Below, piece by piece: positions 24,913 to 32,084 of a DNA stretch of 64,000 nucleotides (positions are counted from its first letter, which is position 1; each line of letters opens with the position of its first letter). A program made the translations under genes and the position numbers. The stretch covers positions 124,001 to 188,000 of the forward strand of contig CAZYJR010000003.1 in NCBI GenBank assembly GCA_964647905.1, written 5' to 3'. This stretch comes from CAZYJR01 sp964647905 (GTDB lineage: Bacteria; Desulfobacterota; DSM-4660; Desulfatiglandales; HGW-15). The notes below the pieces were generated by a model that saw only the letters and a program-made list of their open reading frames with translations, did not search any database and was not told the origin of the DNA.

Positions 24913-24950
24913 TTTGACAATTTCAAGGCGCGGCCTTAAAATTGTCAAAC
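24912..24950. promoter_or_regulatory. 39-bp palindrome before the ATPase gene
   Basis: Arms GTTTGACAATTT-C-AAGG and CCTT-A-AAATTGTCAAAC pair with one mismatch around a GCG centre. It begins 2 bases before the end of the ferritin gene and ends one base before the ATPase ATG, so it could be an operator, an RNA hairpin that hides the ATPase start, or a recombination site. The same palindrome is kept in the decayed copy (31881-31919). Confidence 0.6.
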
Positions 24951-24951
24951 C

Positions 24952-26151
24952 ATGTGGATTGAAAGAGAGATCTCCCGCGAGCTCCAAGAAATCACCAAGA
25001 CCTTTCCGGTCTTGGCATTGATAGGTCCGAGACAGGTCGGCAAGACTTCCATCTTGGAGAGGGTATTTCCTGACTATGCCTACATAAGCCTGGATCTGGC
25101 CTCCCATGCAGAGGCTGCGGAAACCCGCTCCGAGGAGTTCCTGGACCAGCATCCGCCGCCGGCCATTTTTGACGAGATCCAGTACGCCCCCTCTTTTTTG
25201 CGTTACATCAAGACCCGTGTGGATGCCCGCAAGGGCGAAAACGGGCTGTACGTCCTCACGGGCTCTCAGAATTTCATGTTGATGGAGGCAGTGGCCGAGA
25301 GCTTGGCCGGGCGTGCTGCTGTCGTTCCATTCCTCGGCCTCTCGGCGTCGGAATGGAAGCAGGCCGAGGATGCCAGCCGCGGTTTCAGGTGGGTGGATTT
25401 CCTGTGGCGGGGGAGCTTCCCCGCACTGTGGGCCGTACCGGATCACCCCCCCTCAAGGGAGCGGTGGTACCAGGGGTACGTGGCCACCTATCTGGAGCGC
25501 GACGTCCGTAATCTCCTCAACATAGGCAGCCTGAGGGATTTCGAGCGATTCATCAGGGCGTGCGCAGCCAGGTGCGGCCAAAGCCTGAACCTATCCGAAA
25601 TCGGGAGGGACGTGGGAGTATCCTCGACAACCACCAGGCAATGGCTGAGCGTGCTCCAGGCCTCCAACCAGATCCTATTGCTGGAGCCATATTTCAGATC
25701 CCTAGGAAAACGCCTGGTCAAGACCCCCAAGCTCTATTTCACCGACACGGGGCTGGCCGCCTACTTGATGGGGTTCAGCAGCGCCGATGCCATGTGGAGC
25801 TCTCATCAGGCCGGGGCCCTCTGGGAAAACCACGTGATCTCACAATGGCTTCGCTGGAGGGACTGGCGCGAGCCCTCCACATCGCTCTGGTACTGGCGCG
25901 ATCAGGCAGGGCACGAGGTGGATCTACTGATCGAGAAGGACCAGAAGCTCATCGCAGTGGAATGCAAGCTCACCGGGCGGCCGGGATCCAAGGACTTAAA
26001 GGGAATCAAGAAACTGGAAGGCTTCTATGGCCAAAGCCTTATGGAGCACTCCTACCTGGCTTGCCCCATCGAGAAGAGCTTCGACCTGGACGAGGGTATC
26101 ACCGCTGTCCCGGGCTGGACCGTATGGCATATTGGGGTCGGGCCACACTAA
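24952..26151 (+). CDS. AAA_14/DUF4143 ATP-binding protein
   Basis: A 399-residue protein of the common bacterial family of AAA ATPase plus DUF4143. Walker A is GPRQVGKTS at residues 25-33 and Walker B lies in PPAIFDEIQY; a winged-helix-like linker follows, then a C-terminal PD-(D/E)XK nuclease-like DUF4143 domain with EVDLLIE and VECKLTG. Family members are widespread and mobile; their role is not established. The last four residues and the stop lie inside the terminal repeat at 26136, which suggests that the repeat supplies the gene end. The ATG directly abuts the palindrome upstream. Confidence 0.85.
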   Translation: MWIEREISRELQEITKTFPVLALIGPRQVGKTSILERVFPDYAYISLDLASHAEAAETRSEEFLDQHPPPAIFDEIQYAPSFLRYIKTRVDARKGENGLYVLTGSQNFMLMEAVAESLAGRAAVVPFLGLSASEWKQAEDASRGFRWVDFLWRGSFPALWAVPDHPPSRERWYQGYVATYLERDVRNLLNIGSLRDFERFIRACAARCGQSLNLSEIGRDVGVSSTTTRQWLSVLQASNQILLLEPYFRSLGKRLVKTPKLYFTDTGLAAYLMGFSSADAMWSSHQAGALWENHVISQWLRWRDWREPSTSLWYWRDQAGHEVDLLIEKDQKLIAVECKLTGRPGSKDLKGIKKLEGFYGQSLMEHSYLACPIEKSFDLDEGITAVPGWTVWHIGVGPH

Positions 26152-26171
26152 CCAATTCAATTTACTACAAA
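26136..26171 (+). repeat. Short direct repeat at the end of the ATPase gene
   Basis: About 36 bases (GGTCGGGCCAC, then AACC and ATTCAATTTACTACAAAA) matching the sequence at 24381-24416 and, less exactly, 31521-31556, all in the same orientation. With the copy at 24381 it brackets the ferritin/ATPase module as direct repeats 1.75 kb apart. Confidence 0.75.
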
Positions 26172-26180
26172 AGATTCCTC

Positions 26181-26918
26181 TTACTCCTCGATCCGGTATT
26201 TGACCATCACCGAGGCCTCCACCCTGATCTCCCCAGGCTGGACCGGGGTAGCGGCCTCGGCCGACGCCAGTGCCCGAACAACCGCTCCTCTTGGGCTGAT
26301 CAAGTCGGATTGCTGCTCCACTACCTCCTTCACCGCTCCCAAGACGAATCCCCCGGCCTCCGCCATCTTTCGGGCTTTCAGCCGGGCATTCTCCATGGCC
26401 ATGCGAAGGGCCTGGAGGCGATAGGGCGTATCGTCCTTGAGCCCGAAGCTGATGCCCTCCACCTGGTTGGCACCCGTGGAAATACCCGCATCGATCACCT
26501 CTCCCGCCTTGCCCGTGTCCTCCACCTCTACCTCTATGGAGCTTCGGGCGCGGTAGCCCACGATCCTGGGCTCTTCATCATGCCCTCCGGACCTCCCCCG
26601 CCCGGCGTAAACCGGGGATAGAGAAAGCCCCACGGTGGTTATCTTGTTCTCAGGTATGGACAAGGCCTTGATCCGCTCAACGGCGTTCTCCAGAATACGA
26701 TTGACCCCATGCTGCGCCTCTGAAGCTTCCCCGGCCTGAACCACGGCGCCGAGCCTGATCACGGCCTGATCCGGCCTGGCCGCGACCTCTCCTGATCCCC
26801 TGACGGTGAGCACAGAAGGCGGGCAGGCTTCGTCCTCCCCGCCCGCCCGAACAGGGCTCGAGGATAAGATCAGGACACAAAACATCTGAATAATTACAAC
26901 AGAGTAAAGGAGTTTCAT
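26181..26918 (-). CDS. SIMPL (DUF541) domain periplasmic protein
   Basis: A 245-residue protein with a signal peptide (a basic start, then hydrophobic to about residue 24) and a SIMPL/DUF541 domain: VRGSGEVAARPDQA opens it and GISFGLKDD is the mid-domain signature. The family is periplasmic or outer-membrane associated and its biochemical role is unclear. The ATG at 26918 is preferred over an in-frame ATG 11 codons upstream because the signal peptide begins there. It stands alone, convergent with the ATPase gene. Confidence 0.85.
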   Translation of the reverse strand: MKLLYSVVIIQMFCVLILSSSPVRAGGEDEACPPSVLTVRGSGEVAARPDQAVIRLGAVVQAGEASEAQHGVNRILENAVERIKALSIPENKITTVGLSLSPVYAGRGRSGGHDEEPRIVGYRARSSIEVEVEDTGKAGEVIDAGISTGANQVEGISFGLKDDTPYRLQALRMAMENARLKARKMAEAGGFVLGAVKEVVEQQSDLISPRGAVVRALASAEAATPVQPGEIRVEASVMVKYRIEE

Positions 26919-27364
26919 GGTATGCCTCACAAGAAAGAGATGTAAATTCAAGCCATTCTTTGTTCACCGGCCCGGACGAAGTCAAGTCCCAATTTACCTG
27001 GACGGCTCCGAGCACTATTGCATCCTACTGTGACCCATTTCAACTCCTAGGTGTGACGGATTTCATTGACCGGCTTTGGAGTATTGTGCTCTAATGAGGC
27101 AAACCGTTGGAGATAGACAATAGAACATGGCAATATCATTAAACATTTTTTGGAGCCGAATTTATTGCTTACTCGCGGCATGAACTTTCTAAGTTCAAGG
27201 ATTAAAGACAGGCGAAGAACCAAGACTTTGCCAATAGTTTCTCATGCTTACTCCAATAGATATATTGAAGAAAGTGGTTTTAGGCAATTATTATAAAGGG
27301 TTATTTATTGAACTGAAGAACATGTATATTAAACCTTTTGAAAAATTGATTAAAGGATGGAGCT
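26919..27364. other. AT-rich intergenic region
   Basis: A 446-base stretch, markedly richer in A and T than its surroundings, between two divergent secreted-protein genes. No gene, RNA or clear repeat was recognised. The composition change may mark a horizontally acquired boundary or a strong promoter region for the large secreted protein downstream. Confidence 0.4.
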
Positions 27365-30300
27365 ATGTCAAGAAAAATGAAGCTTGTTAAGAGTGCAGCA
27401 CTAATATCTGTTTTGTTTTTGGGCCCTTTTTCCATGGCCATGGCCCAAGGGACGCAAGTAATCAGAAACGGAGATTTCAGCAACGGCCTGACCGATTGGA
27501 ATATCGATCCGGGCATCGACCCCACATGGAGTCCGTTACAAGAAGAGGCCGTCGATCTCAATCCTCCGGGAGGAATGTGGGAAGGGTATACGGGAGCCGT
27601 GCTCTACCAAAATCTCAACGTCTCCGATATCGCCGGCAAGAGCTTCACCTTTTCCATGGATTTGATAAAGACAAGTGAAGCCGGTGACGGGAAGTCCATG
27701 GGGGTCGAGCTCGTCTATGTGAAAGACGAGGGCGGGCCGGAGTATATGGAGGTCCAGATCCCTGCAAATGACGAGACCTCCGATGATCCGCTGAATCCCA
27801 CTAACGTAGAGCAGGACTTGACTTTTCCGGAAGACGCCCGGAAGCTGATCAAGATGGAGATCGTGAAGGAAGGCTGGGGCTACTTCATCGGGGACAACAT
27901 CAGCCTGATGACCACCGAGGCGGTCACCACCGGCGATATACCGGCGATTACCGAGCTCTCCGCCCTTGAAGCCGGCTACGGCACCCAAGTGACCATTACC
28001 GGAAACCACTTCGGCTCAGACCAGGGGTACGTATCCATAGGGGGAAGCTCAGAGGGTGCGAATATCCAATCCTGGTCCGATAGCTCCATCCAGCTTACGG
28101 TGGAGGACCCGGCCAGGAGCGGGTTGGTCCACGTGATCTCTGATTACGTGGAGAGCGACCCCCGCTATTCCTTCCGGGTGACCTCTCCCCATTACACCGT
28201 GGATCTGATCCAAGACGATGCCACCGTGGTAAAGGGTCAAGTCGCCGAGTTTATCATCCGTGCGGACTTCCACAATGATTTCGACGCGTCCGGCAACATC
28301 TCCTTCAGCACTGACGATCAAACACTGCCGGCAGGAGCGACAGCCGAGTTTAGCCCGGCTTCTCTTTCTGGAGAGGGAGGGGCCCTGCTCAGGATAGACA
28401 CCACCGGCATGTCCCCGGGCGAGTATGTAATCTTTTTTCAGGCCCAAGAGCCCTCAACCCAGCCCAGACTAATGAGCCTCATGCTGGAAGTGGTGACCAT
28501 CGACACCATCCGCTTCTTTGACCCCGACACCGATGAGGACGTCACCTCGGTTACACTCGACCGCCAAGGCATGTTCAACGACGATTACGGCTCTCCCCTC
28601 TTTGACATCCAGGCCGTTGACTCCAACGGAGACGTCTGGACCCTTTTCGGCCCCTTGGGCTTGGGCGAGGGAAGCCCGCTTTCCGTCTCGGGCGACTCCG
28701 AGGTGGTGGAGGTTGTTACCACGAACTACTATGTCGACTACTATGCCCTGGCTGAAGGAACCGGCTTCGTGCAGGTGAATGCCGCTGACGGCACCTCGGC
28801 CCAGCTTCCCGTGACCGTCGCCGTCCCGGATGGCGATCCCTATGTGAACGTCTCCCTCAGCCCCATCCGGGTCCACCACAACTCCACTGAAGAAATAACC
28901 TTCACGGCCCAATCCACCCATCCCCTGACCGGGGCCGGATTCTCTTCTACAGGTCAAGTGGATTTCAGGAGCACCTTTCTGGACAACACGAATTATTTCG
29001 ATGAGAACAAGCAGCTCACTTCGACATTCCAGCTCGGGAATGAAGAGGACGGGGAGCAGGAGCCGGGCATCTTCACGGCGCTCCTCTATGCCGGCACATC
29101 GGACGGGGAAAAGACCGCCACCGGATATGCCCTGCTGGATATCGTCCCCGACCCCAACCTCGCCCAGCTAAAGGGCGGGGTGAGGATGCTGGATGATGAT
29201 GTCTTTGCCGAGTACTTTGTACTGGAGTTCTACGATAATGCAGGGAACAAGGTGCACGAGCGGGAGCTCTTCATGCATCACCAGAGGAATTTCCACCTGC
29301 CCGGGATCCCTACGGGCACCTACAGGCTCAAGTTCGTATATGAAGTGAACGGTTTCGAAAGGGCCCAGTGGTACCCCAATGCGGGCCGTTTTGAAGACGC
29401 CCTGCCCCTTGAATTCACAGCCGGCGAGAGCGTCGAGGACGTCTATGTGTTCCTGAAAAAGGAACCTTCCATATCCTTTACGGGCTCGGTCATGGCCTCC
29501 GATCCGGAGGAGCAGCTGGATGACATCCCCGTGGAGAACGCCACGGTATCAATGGCGGGAAACTGGAACCTCCAGGCCTACACCGATTCAAACGGGGCCT
29601 TCACACTGAGCGGACTCCCCATAGGAGATCCGTTTGCTCTCGAGATCACGCACAACGATTACGTGACCGTCTATTCGGAGACCATCCTGAGCCATGAGGA
29701 CATAATGAGCAGGTGGCCCTTCATAATGTTCACCTCTCAGGAGCTCGGGGACCAGCCCTTGTGGCAAGGAGGCAAGGGCATGGTGACCGGCCGCGTGGTT
29801 GATGCACTCAATCCGGACCAGACCCTGCAGGGGGTGACCGTCACCTACACGAGCTCCCTGGGAAACACGGACTATGATGTAGTTTACTTCAACGGAGACT
29901 CCTTCACCACCACCGCAACCGCCGGCAACGGCCTTTACTTCATCTTCGGGGTAGCACCCGATGACGACCTCACTGTGGAAGCCCGGAAGGACGACTGGAG
30001 CTTCCAAGGTCCGAGCTTCCACGGCATCCGTGAAGACGCTGTGCATGAGGGCATGATTCTCGGCACCTTCTCGGGCGAGCTGCCCAAACCCGGCTTGGAT
30101 CAGGCGATCCGTGCGCTCCGGATTGCGGCGGGGCAAGGCCCCGGCATAGCCGGGATCCGCGACGTCAACCAGGACGGGAGGATCGGATCGGCCGAGGCCG
30201 TCTATGTGCTTCAAACCCAGGCCGAGCTCCGGGACCCCCTGTACCCGGTCGAGTCGGTCTCAGGGAGCGCGTCCCTGATCTCCAGGGGATGGGACGCCGA

Positions 30301-30643
30301 TGTCCCCTTTGACGGCTTCATTTTCAGCTCAGGCTCGGTGGCGGATGGAGAATCCTCCGACTTCATAGTGGAGTGGAACATCATCTTCACCGCCCCTGGG
30401 GTCGGGGTCATGGATCTCGGCGCAATGCCGCTGGATCAGGTCGCCTGGGTGCCCCGGACCGGCTACTCAGAGGATGCTTCGGTGCTTCCCGCGGATTTGA
30501 GTGGGAGAACCATCGCCTTCAAACTCGCCGAGGGCGACTACGCGGTGATCCGCTTCACCGAGTTCGCAGTGGAGCTGGAAGACGGTACCTTGAGGAGCTC
30601 GTTCGACTATAAGTACCAGCCGGACGGCACGCCCTATTTCTAA
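27365..30643 (+). CDS. Large secreted protein with dockerin-like motif
   Basis: A 1092-residue exported protein. A signal peptide ends at about residue 28 (MAMAQG). Next is a carbohydrate-binding-like domain starting IRNGDFSNGLTDW (residues 32-185), an IPT/TIG domain (about 190-275), several Ig-like domains, and two or three CnaB/carboxypeptidase-regulatory-like repeats at 625-900 (NATVSMAGNW, GVTVTYTSS). A dockerin-like calcium loop DVNQDGRIGSAEAVYVLQ is at residues 933-950, followed by a final beta domain. Only the second half of the usual paired dockerin motif is clear. It is encoded alone and followed by a strong terminator. It is probably a surface or extracellular protein that could dock onto the cohesin-like proteins encoded 17-27 kb away. 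Confidence 0.75.
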   Translation: MSRKMKLVKSAALISVLFLGPFSMAMAQGTQVIRNGDFSNGLTDWNIDPGIDPTWSPLQEEAVDLNPPGGMWEGYTGAVLYQNLNVSDIAGKSFTFSMDLIKTSEAGDGKSMGVELVYVKDEGGPEYMEVQIPANDETSDDPLNPTNVEQDLTFPEDARKLIKMEIVKEGWGYFIGDNISLMTTEAVTTGDIPAITELSALEAGYGTQVTITGNHFGSDQGYVSIGGSSEGANIQSWSDSSIQLTVEDPARSGLVHVISDYVESDPRYSFRVTSPHYTVDLIQDDATVVKGQVAEFIIRADFHNDFDASGNISFSTDDQTLPAGATAEFSPASLSGEGGALLRIDTTGMSPGEYVIFFQAQEPSTQPRLMSLMLEVVTIDTIRFFDPDTDEDVTSVTLDRQGMFNDDYGSPLFDIQAVDSNGDVWTLFGPLGLGEGSPLSVSGDSEVVEVVTTNYYVDYYALAEGTGFVQVNAADGTSAQLPVTVAVPDGDPYVNVSLSPIRVHHNSTEEITFTAQSTHPLTGAGFSSTGQVDFRSTFLDNTNYFDENKQLTSTFQLGNEEDGEQEPGIFTALLYAGTSDGEKTATGYALLDIVPDPNLAQLKGGVRMLDDDVFAEYFVLEFYDNAGNKVHERELFMHHQRNFHLPGIPTGTYRLKFVYEVNGFERAQWYPNAGRFEDALPLEFTAGESVEDVYVFLKKEPSISFTGSVMASDPEEQLDDIPVENATVSMAGNWNLQAYTDSNGAFTLSGLPIGDPFALEITHNDYVTVYSETILSHEDIMSRWPFIMFTSQELGDQPLWQGGKGMVTGRVVDALNPDQTLQGVTVTYTSSLGNTDYDVVYFNGDSFTTTATAGNGLYFIFGVAPDDDLTVEARKDDWSFQGPSFHGIREDAVHEGMILGTFSGELPKPGLDQAIRALRIAAGQGPGIAGIRDVNQDGRIGSAEAVYVLQTQAELRDPLYPVESVSGSASLISRGWDADVPFDGFIFSSGSVADGESSDFIVEWNIIFTAPGVGVMDLGAMPLDQVAWVPRTGYSEDASVLPADLSGRTIAFKLAEGDYAVIRFTEFAVELEDGTLRSSFDYKYQPDGTPYF

Positions 30644-30654
30644 ACCCTACCACG

Positions 30655-30704
30655 GGCCGGCACAGGAGAGACGGAGCCCGTCTGCCGGATCTCCTGTGCC
30701 GGCC
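30655..30704 (+). terminator. Terminator of the large secreted protein gene
   Basis: A 14-15 bp perfect stem (GCCGGCACAGGAGA with its complement at 30690-30703) with a smaller hairpin in its loop, 12 bases after the stop codon. Only a weak T/A-rich tail follows. Confidence 0.7.
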
Positions 30705-30723
30705 TCGAATAAAAACGCCCCCC

Positions 30724-30757
30724 TTGACTTTTGTTCTTAATATTGCGAACATATAGG
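30724..30757 (+). promoter_or_regulatory. Promoter/operator of the higBA-like pair
   Basis: A TTGACT -35-like box is followed by the dyad GTTCTTAAT-ATTGCGAAC (30733-30750), which overlaps the likely -10 region. It is placed where an autorepressing HigA-type antitoxin would bind. Confidence 0.4.
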
Positions 30758-30765
30758 GGAGCAGA

Positions 30766-31137
30766 GTGCCGCCGACCGAAGTAATACTTTTCAGGGACGA
30801 GGAGGGTGTGCCGCTCGTCGAGTGGCTTCAATCGGTCCCCAAGAAAGCGCAAGCAAAGTGTATTGCAGCCTTAACCCGCTTGGAGGAGCTCGGCCATGAG
30901 CTTCGTCGTCCTGAGGCTGATTATCTGCGGGATGGCATCTATGAGCTTCGAGTCCGCTTTCAGGGCATGAACTACCGCATGCTCTACTTCTTTCATGGGA
31001 GGAGGGTTGCCGTCGTCTCGCACGGATGCACCAAAGAACGGAGAGTGAGCAAACGAGAAATAGATAAGGCTATTAGAAGAAAGAACGCTTTCGAAATGGA
31101 TCCGACGAAGCACGGAGAGCGATTCATAAAGGAGTAA
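30766..31137 (+). CDS. RelE/HigB-type toxin
   Basis: A 123-residue protein of the phage-derived Gp49-like/HigB toxin family, a RelE-fold mRNA interferase. Family elements are visible in YELRVRFQGMNYRMLYFF and HGCTKERRVSKREIDKA, the latter typical of the C-terminal strand and helix. The start is GTG with AGGGGA 5 bases upstream. Its stop overlaps the first possible ATG of the antitoxin (TAATG). Toxin-first order is the usual higBA arrangement. Confidence 0.85.
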   Translation: MPPTEVILFRDEEGVPLVEWLQSVPKKAQAKCIAALTRLEELGHELRRPEADYLRDGIYELRVRFQGMNYRMLYFFHGRRVAVVSHGCTKERRVSKREIDKAIRRKNAFEMDPTKHGERFIKE

Positions 31138-31142
31138 TGATC

Positions 31143-31508
31143 ATGCCGGCTGGGAAATCGATACGAAGGAAGCCCCGGTCCCCGGCCCTCAAGCATCTAT
31201 ACGAGCAGTATATCGAGGGCGATGCGGAACAACAAGCCGCCTATGAGGAACACCTTGCAAACGCGGAGATTGCCCGAAGGATTTTCGACCTGCGCTCTGC
31301 GGCAGATCTCACTCCACGTGAATTGGCGCAAAGGGTTGGTACATCCGCCTCTGTGATTTGCCGCTTGGAAGACACCGACTACGAAGGCCACTCGCTGTTC
31401 ATGCTCCAGCGGATTGCAGCCGCCCTCGACAAGCGGGTCGAAATCCGCTTCGTCCCCATGAACCGAAAAACCAAACCGAAGAGTGATCCAGAACGACCTT
31501 CGGTTTAG
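31143..31508 (+). CDS. HigA-type XRE antitoxin
   Basis: A 121-residue antitoxin with an XRE helix-turn-helix at about residues 55-105 (TPRELAQRVGTSASVICRLED). The N-terminal helical part would bind the toxin and the HTH would bind the promoter dyad. The ATG at 31143 has AAGGAG 8 bases upstream, so it was chosen over the ATG at 31137, which overlaps the toxin stop and is only 2 bases from that site. The terminal repeat of the duplicated segment begins 12 bases after the stop. Confidence 0.85.
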   Translation: MPAGKSIRRKPRSPALKHLYEQYIEGDAEQQAAYEEHLANAEIARRIFDLRSAADLTPRELAQRVGTSASVICRLEDTDYEGHSLFMLQRIAAALDKRVEIRFVPMNRKTKPKSDPERPSV

Positions 31509-31734
31509 ATAATCCTTTGGGGTCGGGGGCCATGCCAACCTATTCAATTTACTCCAACAAGACCGTTCAGAGGACCGTTTTGGCCCCAAGAACGGCCCTT
31601 TTGCCCTCAAAAGCGCCCGTTTAGGAGCCGCTGTCCAGGGCAAGCTCCGTCTCATCCCCGGGACTAAGTCCCGGCGCTCGACGCGCATTGCTTGCAACGC
31701 AACCGTGATTCAGTAGTCGAAAGACAAAAAAAGA

Positions 31735-31881
31735 GAGGTCCTCAAGGACACAGCCGATGAAGAGCGCGTCCACGCAGGGGACTTCCTAAGACTGATGCGG
31801 GAGCTCGCACCTGACGAAGAAAAACTCTATAACGAAGGTGCGCAGGAAGTGGAAGAAGAGATCAAAAAGCTGAAGTCTTAG
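31735..31881 (+). pseudogene. Remnant of the ferritin-like gene
   Basis: Encodes only the last 48 or so residues of the ferritin-like protein at 24607, including the EERVHAG iron helix, with a few substitutions and the stop codon. The start codon and first helix are gone, so it cannot make a functional protein. Confidence 0.85.
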
Positions 31882-31919
31882 TTTGACAATTTCAAGGCGC
31901 GGCCTTAAATTTGTCAAAC

Positions 31920-32084
31920 CACGTGGATTGAAAGAGAGATCTCCCGCGAGCTCCAAGAAATCATCAAGACCTTTCCGGTCTTGGCATTGATAGGTCCGAG
32001 ACAGGTCGGCAAGACCTCCATCCTGGAGAGGATATTTCCTGACTATGACTACATAAGCCTGGATCCGGCCTCCCATGCAGAGGC
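31920..32084 (+). pseudogene. Remnant of the DUF4143 ATPase gene
   Basis: Matches the first 55 codons of the ATPase at 24952, including the P-loop, but the ATG has become ACG and the frame ends where the antisense cyclase gene begins. On the minus strand part of this remnant is now read as the C-terminal tail of the cyclase-CHAT protein. Confidence 0.85.

Larger units (their letters stand above)
24381..25115 (+). repeat. Segmental duplication, copy A (intact)
   Basis: This segment, which begins directly after the UPF0182 stop codon, recurs in decayed form at 31521-32084. It covers a GGTCGGGCCAC-type start, a GC-rich non-coding stretch, the whole ferritin-like gene, a palindrome and the first 55 codons of the ATPase. 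Similarity is clearest in the ferritin C-terminus and ATPase start. Confidence 0.85.
31521..32084 (+). repeat. Segmental duplication, copy B (decayed)
   Basis: A degraded copy of 24381-25115. It keeps the terminal repeat, the GC-rich non-coding part, the 3' half of the ferritin-like gene, the palindrome and the first 55 codons of the ATPase. About 170 bases, including the ferritin start, are missing, and the match ends abruptly at 32084 where cyclase gene sequence begins. Confidence 0.85.

Noticed and set aside
31521..31740. A gene between higA and the ferritin remnant
   Set aside because: Matches the non-coding spacer of copy A and has no open frame with a ribosome site.
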